64,000 nt of DNA from Spirochaetia bacterium UBA6919 (GTDB taxonomy: Bacteria > Spirochaetota > UBA6919). Under the pieces are notes generated by a model. It was not told the origin of the DNA and did not search any database. It saw nothing but the letters and a program-made list of their open reading frames with translations. Every line of letters begins with the position of its first letter. The stretch's first letter is position 1. The translations under genes were made by a program, and so were the position numbers. Below are positions 8,009 to 16,702 of the stretch, piece by piece. Location: contig DKAT01000022.1 of NCBI GenBank assembly GCA_002450905.1, positions 1 to 64,000 of the forward strand, in the 5' to 3' direction.

Positions 8009-9562
8009 ATGACGAAATGGCTTTATATTGCATTTTTTTTACTGATAAACACATCACTATTTGCTTTAAATAAACAAAGCTCTCCAGAGATAGCAACACA
8101 ATTAAGTATTAAGGGATACAATTTTAAAATATATGCCCAATATGACAAAGCTTTGGAGTCGCTATTCAAAGCTAAATTAATTCGTGAGAAATATATTGGA
8201 GAAGAACACCCCCTCACTGCCCTGATTTATAATAATATTGGCTCAGTATATAACCTTCAGGCTAAGCATGAAAAAGCTTTAGAGTATTATAACACAGCTC
8301 TTGATATTTATGAAAAAAAACTTGGAACAAATCACACCTGGACAGCTACGATATATAATAATATTGGTGTAGTATATAAAAATCAAGGACAATACAATAA
8401 AGCTCTCGGCAATTTTATCATCGCTAAAAATATTTATGAAAAAATAATTGGATATAATCATAAATGGATAGCTACTGTTTACTGCAATATTGCTGAAATA
8501 TATATACTTCAGGCAGAGTATGATAAAGCTTATCAAGCTCTCAAGAAAGCAAAAATTATTCGTGATAAAGTATTACAACCAGGTAATCCAGATATTGCTT
8601 TCACTTATAAATTATTTGGTAAATTATACTTTCAACTTGGTAAGTTTGGAACGGCTCTTAATTATTTTAATATAACACTAAATATTAATAAAAAAGCCTT
8701 TGGAGATAATCATCCACAAACTGCCCTCTCCTATCAGAATATAGGATCCGTATATGAATCATTTTCCCTGTATCAAAAAGCATTACATGCCTACAATAAG
8801 TCTTTATCTATTTATCAAAAGTTATTTCAAGAGGAGCATCCAAGTATCGCTAAATTATATGGTAAAATAGGATCTGTATATCTAAGTCTAGGGGACTACC
8901 AGAAAGCATCCCAGTACCTTGATAAGTCATATAATATTTACCACAAATCATTTAATTCGGATCCATCATTAATTACTATTTTTAATAAAATTGGATTGTT
9001 ATATGAAAGTCAAAAGAAGTTTGAGGAGGCAATTATAAGTTATCAATATGCTCTCAATTTGTGCTATAAAATATATCCAAAAGACCATCCTTTAACTTCC
9101 ATTTCTCAAATTAATATTGCTGCTATCCTGTCATCCTCTGGACAATTTGATAAAGCTCTTGAATATTTAAATAATGCATTAAAATCTGCCCAGAAAATAT
9201 TTCATAATAAGCATTACCTGATTGGTGTAGCTTATCATAATATAGCACTTGTCTACCAAAACCAAAATCAACTCAATAAAGCTTTGATAACATATAACCT
9301 TGCAAAAACTTTTCTAGAAAAAACTCTTGGTATGTCTAACACCACTACAGCCACAACCTATCATAATCTGGGGACAGTCTATTACGAAATGAAAAAAATC
9401 TATTTAGCCAAAAGATATTTACATCTAGCTGAAAAAATTAGAATTGCTAAGCTTGGAATGTCTCATCCTCATACAAAAAGTACTTTCACTTGGCTGAGCC
9501 ATTTATATAAAGTATTAAATAATAATAAAAAATCTGATTATTATAACAATTTAGCAAAATAA
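8009..9562 (+). CDS. exported TPR-repeat protein (kinesin-light-chain type repeats)
   Basis: A 517-residue protein with an N-terminal signal peptide (WLYIAFFLLINTSLFA, about residues 3-19) followed by roughly eleven 42-residue tetratricopeptide repeats of the TPR_10/TPR_12 type. Each has the pattern HP.TA..YNNIGSVY...G.Y.KAL.YY..AL.I..K..G. These repeats form a superhelical protein-binding surface. No enzymatic domain is present. Export implies a role in the periplasm or at the cell surface, probably as a scaffold. The same repeat type occurs in the caspase-TPR lipoprotein at 25923-28082, so the two may share partners; that is inference. Confidence 0.85.
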   Translation: MTKWLYIAFFLLINTSLFALNKQSSPEIATQLSIKGYNFKIYAQYDKALESLFKAKLIREKYIGEEHPLTALIYNNIGSVYNLQAKHEKALEYYNTALDIYEKKLGTNHTWTATIYNNIGVVYKNQGQYNKALGNFIIAKNIYEKIIGYNHKWIATVYCNIAEIYILQAEYDKAYQALKKAKIIRDKVLQPGNPDIAFTYKLFGKLYFQLGKFGTALNYFNITLNINKKAFGDNHPQTALSYQNIGSVYESFSLYQKALHAYNKSLSIYQKLFQEEHPSIAKLYGKIGSVYLSLGDYQKASQYLDKSYNIYHKSFNSDPSLITIFNKIGLLYESQKKFEEAIISYQYALNLCYKIYPKDHPLTSISQINIAAILSSSGQFDKALEYLNNALKSAQKIFHNKHYLIGVAYHNIALVYQNQNQLNKALITYNLAKTFLEKTLGMSNTTTATTYHNLGTVYYEMKKIYLAKRYLHLAEKIRIAKLGMSHPHTKSTFTWLSHLYKVLNNNKKSDYYNNLAK

Positions 9563-9572
9563 AAATTTCATA

Positions 9573-9914
9573 CTATAAAATCTTTGGAATCTTGTCTGGG
9601 AAAAGAAATTCAATATGGGAAGCCACTATACTTATTTTAGAAAAACTTTTCCCATCATCATCTTTCCATCTCCACTGATTCAGCTTGCCAATTACCCTTA
9701 TTCCCTTACCTTTCTTCAAACGATCATTAAATCTCTCAGCAAGTTCCGACCACGCAAACACATCATAATAACCCACGTTATCCTTATTTTCTTTCTTTGA
9801 ACCAGAATTATTTGCTATACTAAATTTCAGCATAGACTTACCAGCTCTGGATTGCTTATACTCAGGATCCCTTGTTAAACGCCCTTCTAAAATTGTGAAA
9901 TTATTAAATCTCAT
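9573..9914 (-). CDS. ssb: single-stranded DNA-binding protein
   Basis: A 113-residue OB-fold protein that coats single-stranded DNA in replication and repair. Family signatures are FNNFTILEGRLTRDPEYK at residues 3-20, FSIANN, YYDVFAWSELAERF, and KGKGIRVIGKLNQWRWKDDDGKSFSKISIVA. It is short: it stops soon after the OB fold (FPDKIPKIL) and lacks the acidic C-terminal tail (DDDIPF) by which bacterial SSB recruits partners. It may therefore be an accessory SSB rather than the main one, or a lineage-specific short form. Transcribed alone, with AGGGG upstream of the ATG. Confidence 0.88.
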   Translation of the reverse strand: MRFNNFTILEGRLTRDPEYKQSRAGKSMLKFSIANNSGSKKENKDNVGYYDVFAWSELAERFNDRLKKGKGIRVIGKLNQWRWKDDDGKSFSKISIVASHIEFLFPDKIPKIL

Positions 9915-10076
9915 AATAAAACCCCTAATGATCTTTATATATTATAAAACAATATATTTCTTAATTTCCTTAGATATTCTAAATAAATTTCTTTTCATAT
10001 CATGGTATAAAGATTTATGGACTCAGTACACGAAAAACTTTTAATTCTTAGAAATTAAAAAAATATTAAAAAACAA

Positions 10077-10105
10077 TTGACAAAATCAAATAAATTAAAC
10101 ATACT
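10077..10105 (+). promoter_or_regulatory. promoter for adk
   Basis: TTGACA at 10077-10082 and CATACT at 10100-10105 are separated by 17 bases. The promoter overlaps an in-frame TTG that could be mistaken for a start codon, which supports the ATG at 10137 as the true adk start. Confidence 0.5.
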
Positions 10106-10136
10106 TATCCTTAATTTTCTTGTGAAAGGAGCATTT

Positions 10137-10697
10137 ATGAAAGCTATATTAGTTGGACCACCAGGGGGTGGAAAAGGAACTCAGGCAGCATTCCTGGTAC
10201 AAAAATACTCTGTCGCTCATATTTCAACCGGTGATATTTTAAGAGCAGCTGTCAAAGAAGGAACACCCCTTGGAAAAGAAGCAAAATCCTTTATGGACAA
10301 AGGAGAACTTGTCCCTGATTCCGTTATTATCGGCATAATAGAAGAAAGAATCAAACAGGATGATTGTAAAAAAGGATTTCTCCTCGACGGTTTTCCAAGA
10401 ACAACTCCACAAGCTGATGCACTAAATGATATGCTAAATAAATCAAATTCAAAAATAGATCACGTCATTCATGTGGCTGTAAAAGATGATGAACTCATGA
10501 AACGCCTCCTTGGACGGGCTCAAAAAGAAGGGAGAAGCGACGATAACGAGGAAACTATTAAAAACAGAATTAAAGTATACAATCAACAAACTTCCCCTCT
10601 CATCGATTACTATAGAACTAAAGGTATATTACGGGATATCGACGGAATGGGAACTATAGAAGAAATTACGAATAGAATTACTAAAGCAATTAATTAA
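10137..10697 (+). CDS. adk: adenylate kinase
   Basis: Catalyses ATP + AMP to 2 ADP in the cytosol. The start at 10137 follows a GAAAGGA ribosome-binding site and gives MKAILVGPPGGGKGTQ, the P-loop at residues 7-15. AMP-site residues are in HISTGDILRAAV and LDGFPRTTPQA. The lid region is short (LGRAQKEGRSDDNEETIKNRI): it lacks the four-Cys or long lid insert of the E. coli-type enzyme, giving 186 residues like the short-lid bacterial forms. A stem-loop at 10706-10741 follows the gene. Confidence 0.95.
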   Translation: MKAILVGPPGGGKGTQAAFLVQKYSVAHISTGDILRAAVKEGTPLGKEAKSFMDKGELVPDSVIIGIIEERIKQDDCKKGFLLDGFPRTTPQADALNDMLNKSNSKIDHVIHVAVKDDELMKRLLGRAQKEGRSDDNEETIKNRIKVYNQQTSPLIDYYRTKGILRDIDGMGTIEEITNRITKAIN

Positions 10698-10705
10698 TCA
10701 TTTAA

Positions 10706-10741
10706 AGAGAGAAAAACAAGTTCAGAAAAGGTTTTCTCTCT
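10706..10741 (+). other. stem-loop between adk and the LRR gene
   Basis: AGAGAGAAAA (10706-10715) pairs perfectly with TTTTCTCTCT (10732-10741) across a 16-base loop. No T-tract follows, so this is not a standard intrinsic terminator. It may stabilise the adk message or reduce read-through into the next gene. Confidence 0.4.
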
Positions 10742-10772
10742 AACTAAATTGAATGTTTCAACAGGAAAAACA

Positions 10773-11660
10773 ATGTATAAATGGATTATCATCTTATCTA
10801 TGATCCTATCAGTGCTCTATTGTTCTGATAGTAAAAATAATTCGGCAGATTCAAAGAATCAAAAAAATAATCAATCTGATCTCAAAGTAGAACCATCTAT
10901 TGCCGCCACCTATAATTTCCTTCAAAGGGTCGGTATGAACATCCCTTTAGAAAAAATCCTTGACGTCAGAAATCTCAACTTTGAATCAAAAAATCTTACA
11001 GATAATGATTTAGTCCATCTTAAAAGTATTAAAAATCTTGAAAGACTTGTTCTATCCAATACCAAAATCACCGATGAAGGGTTAAAATACATTAAGGACA
11101 TCGATACACTAGTTGAACTTCATCTCCACGATCTTAATCAAATCACTGATAAAGGAATTGAAACCCTTAAAACAATGAAAAAACTAAATAACTTAAACTT
11201 AAACAATACATCCGTTACAAATAAGGGTTTAAAAATTATCGGGCAATCCTTTAACAATCTGGAAGCCCTCTATCTCTCAGGTTTAAAAATCACTGATAAT
11301 GGATTAATTTATCTTCAACCCCTTAAAAAATTACAAATACTCCGATTAGACAATTGTAATCAAATCACTGAAAAAGGTTTAGGTAATGTAGCACAAATCC
11401 CTTCTATCAAAGAACTTTACTTAAAAGATATCCCTATTTCAGATCAGGGCTTAAAAAATTTAACTCCCCTTAATTCTCTTGTTATTATCGAAATGGATTT
11501 ATCTAAAATCTCAAAAAATGGATTACGTAACCTGATTTTTTTTAAAGAACTTGACGCCATCACCTTCAGAAATCTAAAAAAATCCAGCATCACAGAAAAG
11601 TTTATTGATGAAATCTTAAAAGATCTTCCAAATAAAATTGACCCCCTGATTTATGAATAA
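10773..11660 (+). CDS. leucine-rich-repeat lipoprotein
   Basis: A 295-residue protein starting at the ATG at 10773 (AGGA upstream; the TTG at 10749 is a worse start). Residues 1-18 form a hydrophobic signal ending MILSVLYCSDS, a relaxed lipobox, so it is probably a lipoprotein. The mature protein has a Ser/Asn/Lys linker and then about eight leucine-rich repeats of the ITDKGL...L..L..L.L type (ribonuclease-inhibitor/F-box-like) across residues 60-270. LRRs bind proteins; no catalytic motif is seen. It is 6 bases upstream of the uracil-glycosylase-like gene, but the functions do not look related. Confidence 0.8.
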   Translation: MYKWIIILSMILSVLYCSDSKNNSADSKNQKNNQSDLKVEPSIAATYNFLQRVGMNIPLEKILDVRNLNFESKNLTDNDLVHLKSIKNLERLVLSNTKITDEGLKYIKDIDTLVELHLHDLNQITDKGIETLKTMKKLNNLNLNNTSVTNKGLKIIGQSFNNLEALYLSGLKITDNGLIYLQPLKKLQILRLDNCNQITEKGLGNVAQIPSIKELYLKDIPISDQGLKNLTPLNSLVIIEMDLSKISKNGLRNLIFFKELDAITFRNLKKSSITEKFIDEILKDLPNKIDPLIYE

Positions 11661-11666
11661 ATTATC

Positions 11667-12311
11667 ATGGATTCTTTTATAAATTCACTCTCAAATCTCA
11701 AAACGCCAGGCAATATTTTTAACCCATATTATGGCAAATCAAAAAATAACCTCACCCGAAAAAATAATCTAAAAATATACTTAAATCTAATGTTAAAAAT
11801 AAAACCCACTCTCCTCCTAATCGGTGAAGCAATAGGTTATCAGGGTGCAAGACTTACAGGTGTTCCTCTAACAAGTGAACATCTCATGATCAATGGTATA
11901 AAGAATATCCCCATCCTTGGAGAACATCTCGGTTACCAGAAAACGGATGAATTCCCTGATCAAAAAAAAGAACACACCGCCACAATTGTATGGAACACTA
12001 TTAATAATTTAAATATTATCCCCCTCTTCTGGAATGCCCTCCCCTTCCATCCTCACAGACAGGATAACCCCTGGTCAAATCGAACACCCACAAATAAAGA
12101 AATCGAATTAGGACATAAATATCTTAATACCCTCATCAATATTTTCAACATAAATCATCTTATTGCTATGGGAAATCATGCCGAAAAACTCCTTATTCAA
12201 ATGAATATCCATCAATATTTCAAAGTACGGCATCCAGCTCATGGAGGAAAACAATTTTTTATAAACGGCATTTGTCAAATAATCAATCAAATATCAAACA
12301 TAAAAAAATAA
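11667..12311 (+). CDS. uracil-DNA glycosylase superfamily protein
   Basis: A 214-residue protein with the layout of the UDG fold: LLLIGEAIGYQGARLTGVPLTSEH near residue 50 (the water-activating loop region), FWNALPFHPHR near 126 (uracil pocket), LIAMGNHAEKLL near 167, and VRHPAHGGKQFF near 190 (the leucine/intercalation loop with the conserved HP..GG). These match family 4/5-like and phage-type uracil-DNA glycosylases, which remove uracil from DNA. The exact substrate is unclear because the classical GQDPY and HPSPLS motifs are replaced. Follows the LRR gene with a 6-base gap. Confidence 0.75.
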   Translation: MDSFINSLSNLKTPGNIFNPYYGKSKNNLTRKNNLKIYLNLMLKIKPTLLLIGEAIGYQGARLTGVPLTSEHLMINGIKNIPILGEHLGYQKTDEFPDQKKEHTATIVWNTINNLNIIPLFWNALPFHPHRQDNPWSNRTPTNKEIELGHKYLNTLINIFNINHLIAMGNHAEKLLIQMNIHQYFKVRHPAHGGKQFFINGICQIINQISNIKK

Positions 12312-12413
12312 TTTTTATTAAAAAAATGGAATCAAATTGATTTCTAATGTGTTAAAAATCATTGATATGAATAAACGATTATCATTACTAAACTATTTTC
12401 TCGAGGTACAAAC

Positions 12414-13919
12414 ATGAAAAAAATCAAATCCCTGTGGATCATACAGTCAATCAGCATACTAACAATTATTACTCTCTCAATCTTCATTTATAAATCAAAT
12501 CTTTTCGGTGACAAAAATAAAACAAAAGATATCATGAAAGAAATTGAAAACAATAAAGAAAATAAATTAGTCACTAATGATGAAGATTCTCTTAAAGTCG
12601 CATTATCTGTACAAAAAGCCATTCAAAACGTCGCTCAATCCGTCGGACCCTCTGTTGTAAATATCCGAACAGTTCGTATTCAAAAACAACGAAGGGGACA
12701 GCGAGGTATGGATCCATTCAACTTCTTCGATTTCTTTGGTGATGATTTCGGTGGTGGCCCCAGAAAGCTTCAATCCCTCGGCTCTGGTTTCGTCATCAGT
12801 AAAAAAGGATATATCGTTACAAATAATCACGTCGTCAAGGATGCAGATCAAATCACTATTTTATTTTCTGATGAAAAAGAATTTAAAGGAAAAATAGTAG
12901 GAAGGGATACAAAAACAGATATCGCTGTCATTAAAATTGACCCAAAAGAAGATCTCCCCATTACACCTCTTGGTGATTCAGACAAAACAAATATCGGTGA
13001 CTTCGCTATCGCCATTGGTAACCCGTTTGGCTTAAGCGGATCATTTACACTCGGAGTCATCAGCGCCCGTGGACGGGATAATATCGATGATGATGCAGGG
13101 TATAAAAATTATATCCAAACCGATGCCTCTATCAATCAGGGAAACAGTGGTGGCCCCCTCCTCAATATCATGGGACAGGCAATCGGAATGAATACCGCCA
13201 TCTTCTCTATAAAAGGGGGATCAGTAGGTATTGGTTTTGCTATCCCTATTAATATTGTTAAAAAAGTAGTAGAAAGTATTATTGAAAAAGGATTTGTAGA
13301 AAGAGGTTATCTGGGCGTTTCTGCTAAACCAATCCCAGAAGATGTCGCAAAACTTCTTGGTATAGATAAAAAGAGAATTATCATTAATTTTGTAGAACAA
13401 GGAAGTCCCGCTGATAAAGGGGGTATCCGTACTGGAGATGTTATCCTAAAAGTAAATGATAAAAATATTAACACCTTCTTCCAGCTTCAAAATATCATTG
13501 GTTCTCATCGTCGTGGCGATACCGTCAAAATCCAAGTCCTGAGAAATAAAGAAAAACTGGATGTACAAGTTACGCTAGGACAAGCTCATGATAATATTAC
13601 AAAAAGTGATACAAAGTCATCGGCATCAAATAATTCTTTCTTTGGACTCGTCGTCGGTTCAATCTCGGATAACTATAATCGATTTAGAATAAATAAAAAA
13701 CTCAAAGGTGTTGTAGTTCTGGAAGTTGAAGAAGATTCTCCCGCTGACAACGCTGGTATCCAGGCAGGAGATATCATCCAATCCATCAATTACACAGATA
13801 TTAAAAAATTAAGTGACTTTCAAAATTTCATCTCAAAAAATCTGGAAGACAAGAAATCATTCCTTGTGAAAATCAGAAGACGAAATTTGACAGATTTTAA
13901 GGTGATTGAAAAGAAATAA
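12414..13919 (+). CDS. htrA: Do-like periplasmic serine protease with two PDZ domains
   Basis: Envelope quality-control protease of the DegP/HtrA family. An N-terminal signal anchor lies at about residues 6-26. The trypsin-like domain has the full triad: His139 in TNNHVV, Asp169 in KTDIAVIK and Ser245 in GNSGGPL. Two PDZ domains follow (about residues 290-385 and 405-495), each with a carboxylate-binding strand (YLGVSAK; FFGLVVG) and the GIRTGDVI/GIQAGDII pattern. A Gly/Phe/Asp-rich insert (residues 95-115) is the LA-loop region. At 501 residues it has a normal DegP length. Monocistronic, with CGAGG upstream of the start. Confidence 0.93.
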   Translation: MKKIKSLWIIQSISILTIITLSIFIYKSNLFGDKNKTKDIMKEIENNKENKLVTNDEDSLKVALSVQKAIQNVAQSVGPSVVNIRTVRIQKQRRGQRGMDPFNFFDFFGDDFGGGPRKLQSLGSGFVISKKGYIVTNNHVVKDADQITILFSDEKEFKGKIVGRDTKTDIAVIKIDPKEDLPITPLGDSDKTNIGDFAIAIGNPFGLSGSFTLGVISARGRDNIDDDAGYKNYIQTDASINQGNSGGPLLNIMGQAIGMNTAIFSIKGGSVGIGFAIPINIVKKVVESIIEKGFVERGYLGVSAKPIPEDVAKLLGIDKKRIIINFVEQGSPADKGGIRTGDVILKVNDKNINTFFQLQNIIGSHRRGDTVKIQVLRNKEKLDVQVTLGQAHDNITKSDTKSSASNNSFFGLVVGSISDNYNRFRINKKLKGVVVLEVEEDSPADNAGIQAGDIIQSINYTDIKKLSDFQNFISKNLEDKKSFLVKIRRRNLTDFKVIEKK

Positions 13920-14111
13920 TTGATTTAGATAACTAATTTGATTATTTTTAAATGATATAAATACATTTTTTACAATGTAAATGTATATTACTATAAACCA
14001 TTTTGTTTCTTAAAATGCTTATAAACGGATTTATTCGATTAATTAATTCTTTAAAGCATTATACTAGGACTTTCTATATTCTATCAAATTGTCTGCCAAT
14101 GAGATGATTAA

Positions 14112-14957
14112 ATGATAAAATTACAAGATTTTATTCAACAAGAACACATATTTTTTGACTTAAAATCCCCTTCAAAAAAGGGTGTATTAAAAGATCTGGT
14201 TAAAAATATTTGTTCTGTCGAAAATATTGAAGATAAAGAACAAGATATTCTGGAACAAATCCTTGAACGAGAAAAAATTGAAAGCACCGGTATTGGAAAT
14301 AGCTTTGCTATCCCTCACTGTCACTATGAAGATTTCTCAGGTGTTAAAGTCTATGTCGGATTTCCCAAAAATCCTATTGATTTCAAATCCATCGATGATA
14401 CCCTTGTACGTATTATTTTCTTAATTATTGCTGACAAACAAAGTAATGATATCTATCTTAAAATCCTCTCTCGATTAATGTATCTTTTGAAAAACGCTGA
14501 AATCCGTGAAAAATTATTTAGTCTCACAAGCCCCAATGATTTTATGAATATCATAAAAAATTCTGATCAGCAAATGGAATATATTTCTTATCACGGATTA
14601 AAGCAAATAATTAGTCTCCTTGAAATTGAGAATGAAATCGATATCTATTCAAAAGAAACACTCATCCTCAAAGGGAAACGAAAGGGAGCCGCTGATTTAA
14701 AAGAAGATGACCAATATATTAACTTAAAACATGAATGTGATAAAGTAATCAAAGATATTGATAATCGCCTCCTCCAAATCTATAAACAACTCAAGGGGAA
14801 ATATAACGGCGATATCTTATCTAAAGTAAGCAGAAACGTCTGTGGGTATTGTAATGTACAGCTCCCCATACATATCATACGGGAAATCGAGCGACAGAAT
14901 CAAATTATTCAATGCAGTACATGTGCAAAAATCCTTGTACTTAGTGCTGAGAGATAA
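14112..14957 (+). CDS. PTS EIIA-like domain fused to a C4 zinc ribbon
   Basis: A 281-residue protein. Residues 1-150 form a PtsN/EIIA-Fru-type domain: LKDLV, EREKIESTGIGNSFAIPHCH with the phosphorylatable His69, then VGFPKNPIDFKSIDDTLVRIIFLIIAD. Residues 190-240 are a charged helical coiled segment. The C-terminus is a four-cysteine zinc ribbon (Cys244, Cys247, Cys268, Cys271) of the DUF164/DksA-like type (CGYCNVQLP...CSTC). EIIA-Ntr proteins are regulators rather than transporters, and the ribbon suggests contact with nucleic acid or RNA polymerase; that is inference. It is 3 bases ahead of the HAD gene. No PTS permease is nearby. Confidence 0.8.
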   Translation: MIKLQDFIQQEHIFFDLKSPSKKGVLKDLVKNICSVENIEDKEQDILEQILEREKIESTGIGNSFAIPHCHYEDFSGVKVYVGFPKNPIDFKSIDDTLVRIIFLIIADKQSNDIYLKILSRLMYLLKNAEIREKLFSLTSPNDFMNIIKNSDQQMEYISYHGLKQIISLLEIENEIDIYSKETLILKGKRKGAADLKEDDQYINLKHECDKVIKDIDNRLLQIYKQLKGKYNGDILSKVSRNVCGYCNVQLPIHIIREIERQNQIIQCSTCAKILVLSAER

Positions 14958-14960
14958 TTA

Positions 14961-15536
14961 ATGAATATCGCCCTGGATATTGATGGAGTTATCATTGATT
15001 TTGTAAATTCTTTTATCCACCACTTAAAAGAAAAATGGGATTTTGTTCTCCGTTATGAAGAAATCTACTGTCATGATATATCACAAGTATTAGCACTCCC
15101 TAAAAATGATGTCGATGAAATCATTCATGAAACTCTGTTTAGTAATCATTTTAAGTTAATTGAGGGTGCAAAAAAATCTATCGATCAATTAAATCAATCC
15201 CATAATGTATACTTAATCACAAGCCGTTATGAAAAATATAAAGAACACACAGAAAAACTTCTTGAAAAACATAACATACAATATAAAAAGTTATTTTTTA
15301 GTAAATATTTAGAAAAGCATCAAGTGGATATTCATTTTGATGTTTTTGTAGAAGATAGTGTGGATGAAGCAGTGAGTCTTTCTCAGAAAGATCTTAAAAT
15401 CCTTTTATTTAATCACCCCTGGAATGAAAAAAGTTTAAATCTAAAAAATCTTTTTCAGAGAGTATATTCGTGGGATGAGATTATAAATGTTATTGAAAAC
15501 ATTGATAAAAAAAATCTTGCCATTACACCTTTTTGA
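14961..15536 (+). CDS. HAD-superfamily 5'-nucleotidase (NT5C-like)
   Basis: A 191-residue hydrolase. The nucleophile motif is ALDIDGVIIDF (Asp7, Asp9). Motif II is YLITSR, and the acidic motif IV region is FDVFVEDSVDEA near residue 126. The shape matches the 5'(3')-deoxyribonucleotidase/NT5C family (PF06941), which dephosphorylates nucleotides, although the substrate may differ. It lies 3 bases after the EIIA gene. Its 3' end overlaps the 3' end of the convergent tusA gene by 14 bases. Confidence 0.78.
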   Translation: MNIALDIDGVIIDFVNSFIHHLKEKWDFVLRYEEIYCHDISQVLALPKNDVDEIIHETLFSNHFKLIEGAKKSIDQLNQSHNVYLITSRYEKYKEHTEKLLEKHNIQYKKLFFSKYLEKHQVDIHFDVFVEDSVDEAVSLSQKDLKILLFNHPWNEKSLNLKNLFQRVYSWDEIINVIENIDKKNLAITPF

Positions 15537-15762
15537 TATAAAAAATATGAATTTTATTTTCTTCAGTAGATTGTAATAACTCATTCCCTGTAGTTTTGGT
15601 ATAGGCTCTCACATCAATAGGGCATCCAGGATCGGTAGCAGTCATTCTAATAACCTGGCCTTTCAACATATCTGCGACCGCTTTTTTTAACTTGATAATA
15701 GGTGTTGGGCAGTTTAATCCTTCACAATTTAATTCCACATCTGCTTTCAACGGATTAGACAT
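15523..15762 (-). CDS. tusA: TusA/SirA-family sulfurtransferase
   Basis: A 79-residue sulfur-carrier protein. The start at 15762 follows a clean AAAGGAG site; an in-frame ATG 7 codons earlier lies before that site. The core motif LNCEGLNCPTPIIKLKKA holds the CPxP active cysteine that carries persulfide sulfur. It ends with the beta strand ENKIHIFYIKK. It sits downstream of the thiamine operon on the same strand, separated by 288 bases, so a link to ThiS sulfur supply is possible but not shown. Such proteins also serve tRNA thiolation and molybdenum cofactor synthesis. Confidence 0.88.
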   Translation of the reverse strand: MSNPLKADVELNCEGLNCPTPIIKLKKAVADMLKGQVIRMTATDPGCPIDVRAYTKTTGNELLQSTEENKIHIFYIKKV

Positions 15763-15940
15763 AATAAACTCCTTTAAAAACATTTATATTATAATGAACA
15801 CATAATAATTTTTCTATATCATTTTTTCAGTAATAAAACATTATTATATAAAATCGGTAGTTAAAAATTGTAGATTAATAAAAATATTTTAGGTTTTAAT
15901 ATAGTGAATTGGAAAAATTAATATCTTTTTACGATAATTT

Positions 15941-15970
15941 TTCCCATTATTCTCCCATTATTTTCCCATA
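15941..15970. repeat. 11-bp phased CCCAT repeat, copy A
   Basis: Three CCCAT units at 15943, 15954 and 15965, exactly 11 bases apart, separated by AT-rich spacers. The same kind of array occurs at 30701-30727 and 47916-47931. It lies in the gap upstream of tusA and downstream of thiE. Confidence 0.6.
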
Positions 15971-16050
15971 AAGTAGTTGAATAGTATTGAGAAATCAGAT
16001 CTTTGTAATTTTACACTAAAATCAGCATATTATTTATCAAGATAAAATAG

Positions 16051-16689
16051 TCAATTACCATATTTATCGATAAGACTTAATAAATTAACTGTGGTTTGCT
16101 TCGGATCTTGTGATGTTATAATTTCTGAAATCATAGCTACACCATGGATTTTTGTATTCAAAAGAGATGGAATATTTGATTGATTAACTCCTCCCAGTGC
16201 ATAAATTGGGATTTTGATATGCTGGGTCATTTCTTCAAGGTTTGTAAGCCCCTGAGGTATACCATAGGATTTCGATTTCGTTTCGAAAATAGGGCTGAAA
16301 GTTATCCAATCAACACCTTGATTTTGAATATCTTCTGCTTCCTCTAAGGAATGGGATGAGTAGCCGATGAGTATTTTTCTATTTATTTGTGTCATTATAT
16401 TTTTTAGATTATATATTGGTAAACTACCATTTCCAACATGAATTCCATCAGCTTGTACAGCTAAAGCAACATCCAGACGGTCATTAATAATTAAAAGAGC
16501 ATTATATTTTCTTGTCAGCTTACGTAAATTTAGGGCCAATCCAAATAATTCCCTTGAGGATAAATCTTTTTCACGGAGTTGTACTAAACGTAATCCGCCT
16601 TCCAATGATTGTTGGATTGTCCATTCGAGATTGCTACATTGTTTCCTATCAGTTATTAAATATAGTTTAGGTAAACTTGTTTTATCCAT
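16051..16689 (-). CDS. thiE: thiamine-phosphate synthase
   Basis: Joins hydroxymethylpyrimidine diphosphate and thiazole phosphate to give thiamine phosphate. A 212-residue TIM barrel with the family signatures LYLITDR at residues 9-15, VQLREKDLSSRE, LIINDRLDVALAVQADGIHVG, IGYSSHSLEEA, WITFSPIFETKSKS and ALGGVNQSN. Last gene of the thiFSGE run, 13 bases after thiG. A TenI (thiazole tautomerase) role cannot be fully excluded, since the two families are similar, but the length and RLDVALAVQADGIH pattern favour ThiE. Confidence 0.88.
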   Translation of the reverse strand: MDKTSLPKLYLITDRKQCSNLEWTIQQSLEGGLRLVQLREKDLSSRELFGLALNLRKLTRKYNALLIINDRLDVALAVQADGIHVGNGSLPIYNLKNIMTQINRKILIGYSSHSLEEAEDIQNQGVDWITFSPIFETKSKSYGIPQGLTNLEEMTQHIKIPIYALGGVNQSNIPSLLNTKIHGVAMISEIITSQDPKQTTVNLLSLIDKYGN

Positions 16690-16702
16690 TCAGTGAAATA
16701 TG

